This document shows, in pieces, positions 19,787 through 29,287 of a stretch of 64,000 nucleotides of DNA (the stretch's first letter is position 1; each line of letters opens with the position of its first letter). The notes below the pieces were generated by a model. The model did not search any database. It saw only the letters and a list, made by a program, of their open reading frames with translations, and was not told the origin of the DNA. The DNA is from Haemophilus paraphrohaemolyticus. Its GTDB lineage: Bacteria; Pseudomonadota; Gammaproteobacteria; Enterobacterales; Pasteurellaceae. Where the stretch lies: assembly GCF_002015045.1 (NCBI RefSeq), contig NZ_MUXX01000006.1, positions 1 to 64,000 on the forward strand, written 5' to 3'. The position numbers and the translations under genes were made by a program.

Positions 19787-20374
19787 CTAGCTTTCCGTTG
19801 CGTGCAATGCCAAAATCTTACACAGCAACGAAAATAGTGCTGGGTAAAACTGATTTTGAAGGGGAATTTTTGCCAATTTTTCTGTCATCTTCGGCAGCCA
19901 CGTTTGCAGCTGTTCGCGGATAAATTGACGTTGTTCAGCAAGTGTTTTTTGCTCAACAAGCTTAAGCAAAATTTCCAAATAGACGCAAAGATGATCGCTC
20001 GGTTCATTCACTTGGCGGTTGGTTTGCAAGCTAAACTCTGTTAAATAATCATCCATTTTTTGCAAGTTTTGCGTCAGTTCCTCGCCTGCTAAATAAGCGG
20101 AAGCATAAGGCATTGCACTGATTTTTCCCTCTAGCAAAAAGCATTCGGCAAAATCTGCCGCAAGTTCTAAACGGGCGTGTGGGTGGAGCTGCAAGCTGGT
20201 AAGTGCAATTTCAAGCTGTGCGATTTCAGCAGCAAAACCCGCTTCTTTCAAAAAGGCAAAAAACGGGGTAAATTCGCCCGCTTGTAAGCTTTGCAATTGT
20301 GCATCGGTAAGTTCCCGTCCGAGTATATTGCTAAACCAGCGATAGATAAATTGGTACTCTTCTTTTTGGAACAT
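19787..20374 (-). CDS. torD: TorD-family molybdoenzyme chaperone
   Basis: Cytosolic chaperone that binds the apo-reductase and its Tat signal so that the molybdopterin cofactor is inserted before export. The 195-residue all-helical protein shows family features: YRWFSNILGREL, a LAADFAECFLL block and EPSDHLCVYLEILLKL. Its start overlaps the torZ stop (TAATG), so chaperone and client are translationally coupled. A terminator made from paired uptake signals follows. Confidence 0.93.
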   Translation of the reverse strand: MFQKEEYQFIYRWFSNILGRELTDAQLQSLQAGEFTPFFAFLKEAGFAAEIAQLEIALTSLQLHPHARLELAADFAECFLLEGKISAMPYASAYLAGEELTQNLQKMDDYLTEFSLQTNRQVNEPSDHLCVYLEILLKLVEQKTLAEQRQFIREQLQTWLPKMTEKLAKIPLQNQFYPALFSLLCKILALHATES

Positions 20375-22857
20375 TACGCTCGCTCCACTATTTTCGGGCC
20401 GCTAAAGCCGTTCGGCTCAGGAGCTTCGCCTTGCCATTTTTCCACATTGACTAAGCAAGTGCTGACACAAGTTGCTTGCGAGAGTTTAGATGCACCAATG
20501 TCTAACGTTAAGGTATTTGGGCAGCCGTAGGTGTCAATTGAGCCAACTTTTTCATCAAGTGGTGAGAACCACGCTCCTTCTTGCAAACGCACCACACCTG
20601 TTGGGAAGTTATCCGATAATACTGCCCCTACTAACACTTGCCCGCGTTCATTGTAAACACGCACTAAATCACCGTCTTGAATACCAAGTTTCGCCGCATC
20701 TTGCGGGTTCATATAGAACGGTTCACGCCCTTTTACGCTGTATGTATCACGTAAGTTTTTCGCTTCGCACAGCTGAGAATGCAAGCGTTTGTCGGGGTGA
20801 ACTGATTGCATCCAGAACGGGTAGCGTTCTGAGTTTGGTCCGCCGTGTGAGCGTTCGGCTTTTTCGAACCACATTGGATGCCCTTTGCAATCGGCATAGC
20901 CATAGCTGGCGATTTTTTGGCTGTAAATTTCGATAAAGCCTGATGGCGTGCCAAGGGCGTGCAATTCAGGATCTTCGCGGAAATCAGCGTGGCGCACCCA
21001 AGGTTTGCCCTCTGGGAAAAGCACGTAGCCTGTTTTCCAAAACTCCTCGAACGGTGGCATTTCAAACTTGCCACGGTTGGCGTTGCGACAATCACGGTAG
21101 AGGCGTTCCACCCATTCCATTTCGTCCATTCCGCGGCAATATTCTTCCGCTTTGCCAAAGCGTTCGCATAAGCCTTTAAAGATCTCAAAATCGGAGCGGG
21201 CTTCATACATCGGCTCAACCAATTTGTGCATCGCTAATACCCCACGGTTGCTGTAAGAGCCATAGGCGTCGATGTCGTTACGTTCAAATGGCGTGCAAGC
21301 AGGTAGCACTATGTCGGAGAAACGGCAAGTTGCTGTCCAGCTGTAATTAAGCGAAACCACGGTTTCCAATTTTTGGAAGGCTTGCTTCATTTTGTTCAAT
21401 TGCGATTGGCGGCTCCACTGGTTACAGCCTGAAAAAATTGCCATTTTATACGGGGCGTAGGTGATTTTTTTGCCGTTGTAATCAATGGTTTCGCCCGCGT
21501 GAAGTAATGCATCGGTGGTACGAGCCACAGGGATGACTTCGCTATAACCTTGGTAATCTTTGTTGTTGTATTTCGGTGTTTGCCCTTCATCTAAATTCGA
21601 TGGAAAGGAACCTGGCATTGAAGCCCCAGAGCTTGAAACGCCCACCGAGCTGTAATGGTGTGCGTAGCTAATGCCTCCACCTGCTAAGCCAATTTGCCCG
21701 AGCATCGCGGCTAATACTGCCCCCATCCAATAAGGTTGCTCACCGTGTTGTTGACGTTGGATTGCCCAGCCAAAAATCAGTTGGGTGCGTTTTCCTGCCA
21801 ACATCCGTGCAAATTCGCGGATTTTCTCGGCAGAAACGCCACAAATTGGTGCAGCCCACTCTGGCGTTTTAGCGATTTTATCTTCGGTCTCGCCCAGCAA
21901 ATAAGGCACGAATTTCTCAAAACCAAGGGTGTAAATATCAAGGAAAGCTTTATCGTATAAATTCTCAGTGTAAAGTGTATGGGCGATTGCCAACATAAAC
22001 GGCATATCCGCTTGTGGGTTTACGTAAAAATGGTCGCAGCCCAAATAATTTTGCGTTTTGCTTTTCACAGGATCAACACACACCACGTTGATCGCGTTGT
22101 TCTTCACTTTCTCTTTTAGCTGCTCAAAATAGGCATAAGCCTCGTGCGTTTCGCAGTTCCAGCCCACTTGTAAATTTTTGATTGGATCGTTCGCCCAGAA
22201 GATCAGGTTTTCGGTCTCTTTTAAAATGATCTCCCATGATGTGCCTTGCGAGTAAACCTCGGTTGAACCCAGCACATACGGCAGAATGGTTTGCCCTGCA
22301 CCTGTGGAGTAATCGCCCACTGTACCAACACTATGCCCGTGCATCGCAATGGCACGGATCATATGGTTACCGCAGCTGTGGAATTGCCCCGAAGAACGCC
22401 AGCCGACATTGGCAGTGTGAAGTGCCCAAGGGCCGTAATTTTGCTGGATGCGTTCCAGTTCTTGATAGAAAAGATCGAGTGCTTCATCCCAACTGACGCG
22501 AACAAAGCGGTTGTCGCCACGTTGCAAGCGGTCGCTTTTTTCACGATTTTTGAGCCAATCTAATCGTACCATCGGATAACGCACGCGAGATTCGCCATAC
22601 AAAATACCTTTGATGCCTTGGATCATTTCGGTTGGGTGTTTGTCAAATTCAAAAGGTTTGATTTCAGCCAATTTGCCATTGATCACTTTGGCACGTACCG
22701 CTCCCCATTGGCAGCCTGTGACTTTCCATTCATCGGGTGTGCTTGTGCTATTTGCTTTCGCTTCACGCGGAACAAGGAAAGAGGGCATCGCAAGCGTTGC
22801 GGTCATCAGCGACATTTTTTGTAAAAATTGGCGACGTGAAAATTCAAGAGAAGACAT
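20374..22857 (-). CDS. torZ: Periplasmic molybdopterin S-/N-oxide reductase (TorZ/TorA/MtsZ type)
   Basis: An 827-residue molybdoenzyme of the DMSO reductase family. The twin-arginine signal SRRQFLQ is at residues 8-14 with a hydrophobic stretch after it, so the enzyme is exported folded. The bis-MGD domains follow ([38 protein letters not shown] with the likely Mo-ligand Ser; [15 protein letters not shown]). It lacks an N-terminal Fe-S Cys cluster, as expected for TorA/TorZ/BisC. Substrate could be trimethylamine N-oxide, biotin sulfoxide or methionine sulfoxide; the H. influenzae homologue has been described as the methionine sulfoxide reductase MtsZ. Operon: cytochrome-torZ-torD. Confidence 0.9.
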   Translation of the reverse strand: MSSLEFSRRQFLQKMSLMTATLAMPSFLVPREAKANSTSTPDEWKVTGCQWGAVRAKVINGKLAEIKPFEFDKHPTEMIQGIKGILYGESRVRYPMVRLDWLKNREKSDRLQRGDNRFVRVSWDEALDLFYQELERIQQNYGPWALHTANVGWRSSGQFHSCGNHMIRAIAMHGHSVGTVGDYSTGAGQTILPYVLGSTEVYSQGTSWEIILKETENLIFWANDPIKNLQVGWNCETHEAYAYFEQLKEKVKNNAINVVCVDPVKSKTQNYLGCDHFYVNPQADMPFMLAIAHTLYTENLYDKAFLDIYTLGFEKFVPYLLGETEDKIAKTPEWAAPICGVSAEKIREFARMLAGKRTQLIFGWAIQRQQHGEQPYWMGAVLAAMLGQIGLAGGGISYAHHYSSVGVSSSGASMPGSFPSNLDEGQTPKYNNKDYQGYSEVIPVARTTDALLHAGETIDYNGKKITYAPYKMAIFSGCNQWSRQSQLNKMKQAFQKLETVVSLNYSWTATCRFSDIVLPACTPFERNDIDAYGSYSNRGVLAMHKLVEPMYEARSDFEIFKGLCERFGKAEEYCRGMDEMEWVERLYRDCRNANRGKFEMPPFEEFWKTGYVLFPEGKPWVRHADFREDPELHALGTPSGFIEIYSQKIASYGYADCKGHPMWFEKAERSHGGPNSERYPFWMQSVHPDKRLHSQLCEAKNLRDTYSVKGREPFYMNPQDAAKLGIQDGDLVRVYNERGQVLVGAVLSDNFPTGVVRLQEGAWFSPLDEKVGSIDTYGCPNTLTLDIGASKLSQATCVSTCLVNVEKWQGEAPEPNGFSGPKIVERA

Positions 22858-22865
22858 ACAAATTC

Positions 22866-23492
22866 CTATTTTGACGCATCAGCGGCGTGTAATTGTAAAT
22901 AACGAAGCACTTGTTTTTGTTGCTGTTTATCCATATCGGTAAAGCCGACCATGCCATTAAACACTGCCACCCACTCATTCGCATCGTGCATTTTCGGATC
23001 GCGCTGTTTGTGGCAAACGCTGCATTCAGTTTTGAAAGTGCTTTCTGCATTCGCCCAGAATGCGGTGAGATTTTGGCTAAGTTCCGATTTTTTCACCCAA
23101 ACTTTTGTTTTGACTTTCTGCCAAACTAAGCCTGTGAGTGGATCTTCTTTGTTCTCTAACACCTCAAAATTGGAAGCGTTTTGAGTGAAGGTTTTATCAA
23201 ATACCGCATCGGTAATATGTTTTGCAAATTGGTTATACCAAATTCGCCCAAATCCTTTGGTTTTCCGCCACATTTCAAGCTCAAGCTGATCGGCATTTTG
23301 CGTGGTTTGTACTAATTTTACAGGTACGCCTGCTTCTAGTTCGCCAATGGGTTTGGAAAGGGCTTCATCTGCATACAACGGCAGACTTTCTGGCGTGTAA
23401 GAATAAGGGGAAGCGGTTGAATTTGGGGAAAATATTGCAAATGACAAGCTCAAAATGAGCGAGGAAAATAGGGAAGAAAATCGCATTTTCAT
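22866..23492 (-). CDS. Monohaem c-type cytochrome like the C-terminal domain of TorC/TorY
   Basis: A 208-residue periplasmic protein with a signal peptide ([21 protein letters not shown], cleaved near ANSTASP) and a single haem site CSVCH at about residue 167. The region around it resembles the C-terminal monohaem domain of the pentahaem TorC/TorY cytochromes. The N-terminal membrane-anchored tetrahaem NapC-like domain is missing, and no separate napC gene is nearby. It ends 8 bp before torZ and should donate electrons to it, but the quinol-oxidising partner must be encoded elsewhere. Either ATG at 23492 or the third codon may be the start. Confidence 0.8.
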   Translation of the reverse strand: MKMRFSSLFSSLILSLSFAIFSPNSTASPYSYTPESLPLYADEALSKPIGELEAGVPVKLVQTTQNADQLELEMWRKTKGFGRIWYNQFAKHITDAVFDKTFTQNASNFEVLENKEDPLTGLVWQKVKTKVWVKKSELSQNLTAFWANAESTFKTECSVCHKQRDPKMHDANEWVAVFNGMVGFTDMDKQQQKQVLRYLQLHAADASK

Positions 23493-23648
23493 AGAGAAAT
23501 CACTCGAAATAATAAAATATCGTCACAACTGAGTTGTTCGGGTATGGGGGCGTGTTGCACACACTCTTTTACATCATTGGTATATCAGGCGTGTGAAACA
23601 TACCCCTACGAAAGAAAATAGATGGTATCAATTATCCACAACCTTCAT
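23493..23648. other. Intergenic region upstream of the tor operon
   Basis: It contains imperfect repeats of GGCGTGTG and a GGTATG...CATACC pair (about 23538-23606). A regulatory site is possible but I cannot assign one. No gene is seen. Confidence 0.25.
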
Positions 23649-23783
23649 CTATTTACCTTGATTTATATCATAAATGCAGGATTTTAACACTTTCGCAAAA
23701 TCTTGGGCAGAACCGACCGCTTGATCTAAATAAAGTGCAGGTTCAATTAGCTCCAATTCGTTGAGCAGAAATCTGTACGCCAT
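23649..23783 (-). CDS. Possible 44-residue hypothetical protein after radC
   Basis: The frame starting MAYRFLLNELELIEPALYLD has a plausible amino-acid composition and begins just downstream of the radC stop codon. It has no good ribosome site and I recognise no family. It may be a remnant or chance. Confidence 0.2.
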   Translation of the reverse strand: MAYRFLLNELELIEPALYLDQAVGSAQDFAKVLKSCIYDINQGK

Positions 23784-23799
23784 AAGCCGAATAATTTTC

Positions 23800-24465
23800 T
23801 TATGAAATTTGGAGTTTTTCTTCTTCAAAAGAGAAGTAATCTCCTTTTCCCACGATAATATGATCGACAAATCGAATATCGACCAAATCGCACGCCAGTT
23901 CAATACGTCTGGTTAGATGGCGGTCGGCATCGCTTGGTGTGCACTCGCCTGAAGGATGGTTATGCGCGATGATAATCGCTGCTGCATTGCATTTTAGCGC
24001 TGCTTTTATCACTTCTCGTGGATGCACACTGGCTTGATTTATCGTGCCAAAAAACATTTTTTCGGTGCGAATCAACCGGTTTTGATTATCTAAAAAGATC
24101 ACCATAAACACTTCACGCTCCCAATGCTCAAGCTCCGATTGGAAATACATAATCGCCATATATGGCTCACTGATGGTTTCGTTTGCCTCCATCTGTTGTG
24201 AAAGATAACGCTTGGTCATCTCTTTTGTGGCTTGTAGTTGAATATATTGTGTTTTTCCTAAGCCTTTGACTTTACAGAAATCTTCGACCGAAGCGGTTAA
24301 TAATCCGCGTAAACTGCCAAAGGTTTTGAGTACATTTTCCGAAAGTTGCATTACGGGAATGCCACGAATCCCCGTGCGTAAGAAAATTGCCAATAACTCT
24401 TGATCGCTCAATGCTTCCACGCCTTGTTGCAACAATTTCTCGCGTGGCATTAATGTTTTATCCAT
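23800..24465 (-). CDS. radC: RadC/YeeS family JAMM-domain protein
   Basis: A 221-residue protein with a helix-hairpin-helix N terminus (LRTGIRGIPVMQLSENVL, SLRGLLTASVEDFCKVKGLG) and a JAB1/MPN metalloprotease-like domain with the HNHPSG...SDAD motif (about residues 168-179). The original DNA-repair role has been questioned and its true activity is unknown; links to competence have been reported in this family. AGAGGA precedes the ATG. In H. influenzae it lies next to rpmB and coaBC; here it is displaced by several kilobases. Confidence 0.93.
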   Translation of the reverse strand: MDKTLMPREKLLQQGVEALSDQELLAIFLRTGIRGIPVMQLSENVLKTFGSLRGLLTASVEDFCKVKGLGKTQYIQLQATKEMTKRYLSQQMEANETISEPYMAIMYFQSELEHWEREVFMVIFLDNQNRLIRTEKMFFGTINQASVHPREVIKAALKCNAAAIIIAHNHPSGECTPSDADRHLTRRIELACDLVDIRFVDHIIVGKGDYFSFEEEKLQIS

Positions 24466-24669
24466 ATTATCCTCTACTGATTAAATCGTTGAGAGAATAA
24501 AAAAGATAAGGCAAAGAGGCAAAAGGCAATTGCCAAATTTTCGAGCAAGATCGCAAAATAAATGAAAGTAATGTTTGAATTGTAAGCAGCCAGTGAAATG
24601 GAGTTTTTATTGTTTCAGTTGAGATAATTTTAAGGGCGTGTTTAATTAGATTAACACGCCCTTTAATAT
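24466..24669. other. Gap between psd and radC
   Basis: It holds the radC ribosome site and an intrinsic hairpin, described separately. I see no gene here. Confidence 0.4.
24632..24663. terminator. Terminator hairpin after psd
   Basis: AAGGGCGTGTT (24632-24642) pairs perfectly with AACACGCCCTT (24653-24663), 6 bp from the psd stop codon. The T run is weak. Confidence 0.65.
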
Positions 24670-25563
24670 CTATTTATTAAAATTTCCTAATAATTCGCCC
24701 ATTCTGGTTTTGCTGCCAGTTTGGATTCCTTCCGCAAAAGTCATCATATTTTGAGGAAAAAGATTGATCACGGTTGAACCTAAGCGGAATGCGCCCATTT
24801 CTTCGCCTTTTTTCAAGCTGATAGCTTTTTCGCCTTCGGTTTCATAGTGATATTCCACCACCTCATTTGGACGAGGTGGGTTAATAATGCCTGCCCAAAC
24901 GGTGCTCATACTTGCTGTGATAGTCGCACCAACTAAAATCTGTACCATTGGTCCAAATGCGGTTTCAAATTCACAAATCACACGTTCATTGCGAGCAAAT
25001 AAATTTGGCACGTGTTCTGCTAAAAATGGATTTACAGAGAATAACTCACCTGGCACGTAAATCATTTTTTTGAGCACAGCATCACACGGCATATGCACTC
25101 TGTGGTAATCGCTTGGCGATAAATAAGTGGTAATAAAATTGCCATTTTTGAATTTTTCTGCCATTTCCAGATCTCTGGCAAGCAAGGTTTCAAGCGTGAA
25201 GAAATGTCCTTTTGCTTGAATAAGTTGATTTTCTACGATGCTACCATATTCACTTACACGGCCATCCGCAGGTAAAGCAATGGTATTTTCGCCTTCTACG
25301 ATAGGGCGAGCCCCCGCTTTTAATGGGCGGATAAAAAACTCGTTAAAGGTGGCGTAATCTGAAGGTGCTGTTTTTTCCGCTTCACTTAAATTTACGTGAT
25401 ATTGTTTGGCAAATAGTTTGATGATGAAATGAGTCACTGATCCCCATTTTTGTTGAGCAAGCCAGCCTGCTGCACGGGTAATGGAAAGTTGAGGTAAAAG
25501 ATAGTGACAGGCAATCTTTATGCGTTGCCAGTAAGTTGGGGTTGGATAGGCTTTAAGTGCCAT
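24670..25563 (-). CDS. psd: Phosphatidylserine decarboxylase proenzyme
   Basis: Makes phosphatidylethanolamine, the main inner-membrane phospholipid, from phosphatidylserine. The 297-residue proenzyme self-cleaves at the LGST motif, and Ser263 becomes the pyruvoyl cofactor of the small subunit. YLSPSDYHRVHMP and PADGRVSEYG, with the Asp and His charge-relay residues, are present. Length and motifs are those of the bacterial type I family. It is monocistronic. Confidence 0.97.
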   Translation of the reverse strand: MALKAYPTPTYWQRIKIACHYLLPQLSITRAAGWLAQQKWGSVTHFIIKLFAKQYHVNLSEAEKTAPSDYATFNEFFIRPLKAGARPIVEGENTIALPADGRVSEYGSIVENQLIQAKGHFFTLETLLARDLEMAEKFKNGNFITTYLSPSDYHRVHMPCDAVLKKMIYVPGELFSVNPFLAEHVPNLFARNERVICEFETAFGPMVQILVGATITASMSTVWAGIINPPRPNEVVEYHYETEGEKAISLKKGEEMGAFRLGSTVINLFPQNMMTFAEGIQTGSKTRMGELLGNFNK

Positions 25564-25726
25564 AACATTATCCTTTCTGTTGTTTTGAAAATGGGCGATT
25601 ATAACAGAAAAGCGGTTGAGACCAAATATGTAAAAGGTTGTTGAACCGAACGTGAGTTGAGCCCTCTTTAATCCTCATAGACACAACCCACCCAATTCTG
25701 CTCGGTTCAACAAATCCGAGAAATGC

Positions 25727-26095
25727 TTATAAAACGATACGTGAGCGGTTTTTCTCAACTGTCGCAGCACCAATGCCTGAAACTTCTTTTAATTGCTCAA
25801 TGCTTAGGAAAGCACCGTTTTTCGTGCGGTAGTCAACAATAGCTTGGGCTTTTTTCGCTCCGATGCCAACCAGTTTGTCTTGAATTTCTGCTGCTGATGC
25901 AGTGTTAATGTTGACGGCATTCGGATCGACAGCAACTTGTTGAATACTAACAGGTGCTGTAGAGGCAGCAGGTGCGGTTACAACGGTGGTTTGAACAGGT
26001 TGCACTGCTGGCTGTGTTGTGACTTCATTGGCAAATACTGCAGTTGAGAATAAGCCAATCATGAGAGATGTTGCAAAAGTGTTGATTTTTTTCAT
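25727..26095 (-). CDS. comEA: ComEA-family competence DNA-binding protein
   Basis: A 122-residue secreted protein with a signal peptide (residues 1-22, ending STAVFA), a low-complexity linker rich in Val, Thr, Ala and Gln (23-57), and a C-terminal double helix-hairpin-helix domain (VNINTASAAEIQDKLVGIGAKKAQAIVDYR, LKEVSGIGAATVEKNR). Such proteins hold incoming DNA in the periplasm during transformation. A CRP-S type site (26224-26245) lies upstream, matching competence regulation by CRP and Sxy. It fits with the abundant uptake signals in this genome. Confidence 0.92.
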   Translation of the reverse strand: MKKINTFATSLMIGLFSTAVFANEVTTQPAVQPVQTTVVTAPAASTAPVSIQQVAVDPNAVNINTASAAEIQDKLVGIGAKKAQAIVDYRTKNGAFLSIEQLKEVSGIGAATVEKNRSRIVL

Positions 26096-26183
26096 AAAGT
26101 CCTCTTGTAGATAAAATGGTCAGAAAAATGAACCGAAGGAAAGATACAGAGGGTTGAAAAAGCCTGCAACGAGCAAAAATGAA

Positions 26184-26205
26184 TTTTTCGAGCGTGCTCG
26201 AAAAA
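26184..26205. terminator. Perfect hairpin with A/T runs between comEA and oapA
   Basis: TTTTTCGAGC (26184-26193), two-base loop, GCTCGAAAAA (26196-26205). It looks like a bidirectional terminator but sits in the divergent promoter region, downstream of the CRP-S site on the comEA side, so it could act as an attenuator in the comEA leader. Confidence 0.5.
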
Positions 26206-26223
26206 ATAGAGTAAAGCGGTTGA

Positions 26224-26245
26224 TTTTTGCGAGAAATTTGCAAAA
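26224..26245. promoter_or_regulatory. Candidate CRP-S (Sxy-dependent) site
   Basis: TTTTTGCGAGAAATTTGCAAAA shows the half-sites T..TTGCGA and TTGCAAA of competence-regulon CRP sites, where the usual TGTGA is TGCGA. It lies about 130 bp upstream of comEA and also upstream of the divergent oapA. Assignment to comEA is by function. Confidence 0.6.
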
Positions 26246-26364
26246 TAGAGCAAATTGCTTGATTAAATGAAAAGAAATGTGAAAATTTTTTGAAAAATCG
26301 TGCTGATAAGCTAGAAATCCTTTAAAATAGCAAAAATTTTTATTTTTAATTTATGGAATTTGAT

Positions 26365-27687
26365 ATGAATCAGAACGAACGCAAAGAGCCAACTTTTGGG
26401 GAAAATAATACAAAAAGCATCGCACCTTCATTACATACAACGCAATCGCCAGGGCATACATTTACACCTGTCATTAAACCATCAAGCTCTGTAAAATCAG
26501 AATTACCTAAAATGGATGGCGGAGAAGCAGTAAAACCAGCAGGCTTAGCATTTACTACAGAAGATAAAAATGTAGAAATCAAAACTGCTCAGGCTAGTCA
26601 AACAGCAAACGAACAAACCGAAGAAAAAACTGAAGAAGTTAAGTCTGTTGCAAAAGAAACAGCAAAAGTTGCAATTAATGCGGCAGAGCGCGTTATCCCA
26701 ACCGCTTCAATAGAAAAAGTAACATCAGAAAATTCTGCGAAAGAGAAGTCATCAAAACATCGCCGTTTAGGTATCGTTGCTTTATTGGCTGTAGTTTTAG
26801 GGGCAATTTTCTTCTGGCTAAAACCAAGTACACCAGAGACTGTTGAAGAATTACAATCTCAACAGAGCGGTAGTTTACCTATTGAATTCCGCCCTGTAGA
26901 TGAGGCAGAAGCTCAACGTCAAGAGGCTGAGGCAAAAGCCCAAGCTCAAGCACAGCAAGAAGCTTTAGCTCAACAACAAAATCAGCAACAAGCTCAGTTA
27001 GAACAACAAACACAGCAGCCAGCTCAACAAGTCGTTTCTCCAGTAGAGAAAACAGCAGAGCCGCAGCCTGTTCAACCTGTGGCAAATGAACTTGCTCAAC
27101 CACAAGCTACATTACAAGCAAGTCAGTCTCAACCAATGACGGTTGTCACTGAAAAACCTGCGACTCAAGGCGGTGTAGTATATCAACCTGAAACATCAAC
27201 AGCTCAAGTTGTTCAACCAAAAGTTGAGAAATTAAAAGCATCTCATCATGCAAATAATAAACAAGTAAATGCTCAACCAAAGGTTAAGGCGGTAACGAAA
27301 GCAGAGTTTGATACTAAGAAATCACAAAATGCTCAGTTAGATCGTTTAGTAAAAAATGTTGAAACGGGTAAGCCAGTTGTAGATAAAGCCACACTAGCTC
27401 CTTCATTAGCAGCAAAAACAGAAGCTGCAAAAAGTCAAAATGTGGTTATGGCGAGCAAAACATTAAGCGTGCCTAAAGGCGTCTCATTAATGCAAGTATT
27501 CCGTGATAATCAGCTCAATATTTCTGATGTGAATGCAATGAGTAAAGTGAATAACAAAGTGAGCAGTTTAAAAGTAAATGAAAAGGTAACTGTGCGTTTA
27601 GATAAAAATAACCGTGTGGTAGAAATGACTATCGGTTCAGGCGGTAAATTTACTCGCCAAGCAGATGGCACTTATCGCTTTAAATAA
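26365..27687 (+). CDS. oapA: Opacity-associated protein A (OapA), LysM-like
   Basis: A 440-residue inner-membrane-anchored envelope protein. Layout: cytoplasmic acidic N terminus (1-133), one transmembrane helix (about 139-157: LGIVALLAVVLGAIFFWLKP), a long Gln/Ala/Glu-rich linker (170-330) and a C-terminal OapA domain related to LysM (about 365-440: LSVPKGVSLMQVFRDNQLNI...VNEKVTVRLD). In H. influenzae OapA is linked to colony opacity and nasopharyngeal colonisation. The ATG at 26365 is preferred over one four codons earlier because GGAA lies at proper spacing before it. Confidence 0.9.
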   Translation: MNQNERKEPTFGENNTKSIAPSLHTTQSPGHTFTPVIKPSSSVKSELPKMDGGEAVKPAGLAFTTEDKNVEIKTAQASQTANEQTEEKTEEVKSVAKETAKVAINAAERVIPTASIEKVTSENSAKEKSSKHRRLGIVALLAVVLGAIFFWLKPSTPETVEELQSQQSGSLPIEFRPVDEAEAQRQEAEAKAQAQAQQEALAQQQNQQQAQLEQQTQQPAQQVVSPVEKTAEPQPVQPVANELAQPQATLQASQSQPMTVVTEKPATQGGVVYQPETSTAQVVQPKVEKLKASHHANNKQVNAQPKVKAVTKAEFDTKKSQNAQLDRLVKNVETGKPVVDKATLAPSLAAKTEAAKSQNVVMASKTLSVPKGVSLMQVFRDNQLNISDVNAMSKVNNKVSSLKVNEKVTVRLDKNNRVVEMTIGSGGKFTRQADGTYRFK

Positions 27688-27694
27688 TAATGTT

Positions 27695-27726
27695 AAAGAG
27701 CAACGCCAACACGTTGCTCTTTTGTT
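27695..27726 (+). terminator. Hairpin between oapA and oapB
   Basis: AGAGCAAC pairs with GTTGCTCT and is followed by TTTTGTT. It probably reduces read-through into oapB. Confidence 0.75.
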
Positions 27727-27741
27727 ATAAAAGGGAAAAAT

Positions 27742-28155
27742 ATGTCTTTAAAGCTTAATATTAGCCTATTGGTATCGACATTATTGCTAATTTCGGGTTG
27801 CACAAAAGTTGCTGTTTCGCCTGTTGAGCAGGTGCAGCAAGTTCAGCAAACGAATAGTGACAATGCGGAGCAAGTTAAAGAAATTGCTCAACGTAGTGTG
27901 GTTAAAAACCAAGCGATGAACCTTTATTTGTGTCAAGATGATAAAGAAGTTCGCATATTGAAAACTAAAGGTAAAAAGAACAGTATTAGCGTTACCTTTA
28001 TGGACGCGACCCATACTCTTTCGCCAACAGTCACAAAAAACGGCAAGAAATATAGCAATATTCGTTGGGTATGGTGGGAAATGCGTTCTGGGGTGGCGGA
28101 GCTCTATGATAATAACAAAAAAGTCCTTGCGAAAGAGTGCATTAAGCAACGTTAA
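27742..28155 (+). CDS. oapB: Opacity-associated lipoprotein B (OapB), MliC-like
   Basis: A 137-residue lipoprotein with a lipobox at LLISGC (Cys20). The C-terminal domain has the MliC/PliC-like pattern (YLCQDDKEVRILKTKGK, ISVTFMDATHTLSPTVTKNG, IRWVWWEMRSGVAELY, ECIKQ), seen in membrane-bound inhibitors of C-type lysozyme. OapB accompanies OapA in H. influenzae. It follows oapA after a terminator-like hairpin. Confidence 0.85.
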   Translation: MSLKLNISLLVSTLLLISGCTKVAVSPVEQVQQVQQTNSDNAEQVKEIAQRSVVKNQAMNLYLCQDDKEVRILKTKGKKNSISVTFMDATHTLSPTVTKNGKKYSNIRWVWWEMRSGVAELYDNNKKVLAKECIKQR

Positions 28156-28188
28156 GCATTAAATAAGCGGTTAAATTTAAGAGAAAAA

Positions 28189-29229
28189 ATGAATATTTTA
28201 GTGATTGGTCCTTCGTGGGTGGGCGATATGATGATGTCGCACGCCCTTTATCAGCAACTCAAGGTGCAATATCCAGATTGCCAAATTGATGTAATGGCAC
28301 CTGATTGGTGTCGTCAATTGTTGGCAAGAATGCCAGAAGTACGTAAAGCGATTTCTATGCCGATTGGGCATGGTGCTTTTTGTTTGGGCGAACGTTTCCA
28401 ACTGGGGAAATTGCTTCGTAATCAATATGATATGGCGATTGTGTTGCCTAATTCGCTGAAATCTGCCTTTATTCCATTGTTTGCCAAAATTCCCGTGCGT
28501 CGAGGCTGGAAAGGGGAAAGTCGCTATTTCCTGCTGAATGATTTGCGTGCCAATAAAAATGATTACCCTATGATGGTGCAACGCTATATAGCGTTAGCCT
28601 TTGAAAAGGGGCAAGTGCCAACGGCGCAGAATTTACCGTTGCTTTATCCTTATTTGCAAACACAAGCGGTCGAAATTGAGGCAACAAAAGCAAAATTCTC
28701 ACAGTTGCTAAACCAAGCGGAAAATCGCCATACGATTGGTTTTTGCCCAGGAGCAGAGTTTGGACCCGCAAAACGTTGGCCACATTATCACTATGCAAAA
28801 TTGGCGGAAATGCTGATTGAAAAAGGTTATTCCGTTCAGTTATTCGGTTCGAAAAAAGATCAAGAAGCTGGTGAGCAAATTCGTCAAAGTTTACCTGAAA
28901 ACTTACAGTCTTATTGCTTGAATTTGGCGGGTTTAACCGATCTCAATCAAGCGGTAGATTTAATTGCCGATTGTGCCGCGGTGGTCAGCAACGATAGCGG
29001 CTTAATGCACATTGCCGCCGCCTTGAACAAGCCGTTGATTGCGTTGTATGGACCAACTAGTCCTGCTTATACTCCACCTCTTTCTTCGAATGCCGAAGTC
29101 ATTCGGCTCATTGAAGGTGGCTTGATTAAAATCCGCAAAGGTGAAGCAGCAGAAGGGTATCATCAAAGTTTGATTGATATTCAGCCTGAGATGGTGATGG
29201 AAAAGTTATTACAAAAACTCAATCCGTAG
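28189..29229 (+). CDS. waaF: ADP-heptose:LPS heptosyltransferase II
   Basis: Adds the second L-glycero-D-manno-heptose to the LPS inner core at the cytoplasmic membrane. The 346-residue GT9-family enzyme starts with MNILVIGPSWVGDMMMSHAL. PGAEFGPAKRWP (about residues 187-198) and SNDSGLMHIAAALNKPLIALYGPTSP (about 267-292) are diagnostic of WaaF. The unknown gene at 29288 and waaC follow on the same strand. Confidence 0.96.
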   Translation: MNILVIGPSWVGDMMMSHALYQQLKVQYPDCQIDVMAPDWCRQLLARMPEVRKAISMPIGHGAFCLGERFQLGKLLRNQYDMAIVLPNSLKSAFIPLFAKIPVRRGWKGESRYFLLNDLRANKNDYPMMVQRYIALAFEKGQVPTAQNLPLLYPYLQTQAVEIEATKAKFSQLLNQAENRHTIGFCPGAEFGPAKRWPHYHYAKLAEMLIEKGYSVQLFGSKKDQEAGEQIRQSLPENLQSYCLNLAGLTDLNQAVDLIADCAAVVSNDSGLMHIAAALNKPLIALYGPTSPAYTPPLSSNAEVIRLIEGGLIKIRKGEAAEGYHQSLIDIQPEMVMEKLLQKLNP

Positions 29230-29287
29230 ATATCAAGCGATTGGAGTTTACCGATAATTTGCAACGTTTATCTTTTGGGAGAACATA

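Noticed and set aside
20490-20936. Long antisense frames within torZ
   Set aside because: Shadow frames of a GC-rich coding gene, with no motifs or ribosome sites.
23538-23606. Regulatory palindrome for the tor operon (TorR-, ModE- or FNR-like)
   Set aside because: Repeats are imperfect and match none of these consensus sites well enough to name.
24670-26095. psd and comEA as one operon
   Set aside because: A gap of about 160 bp separates them, and comEA has a start-region site of its own but is upstream, so co-transcription is possible yet unsupported.
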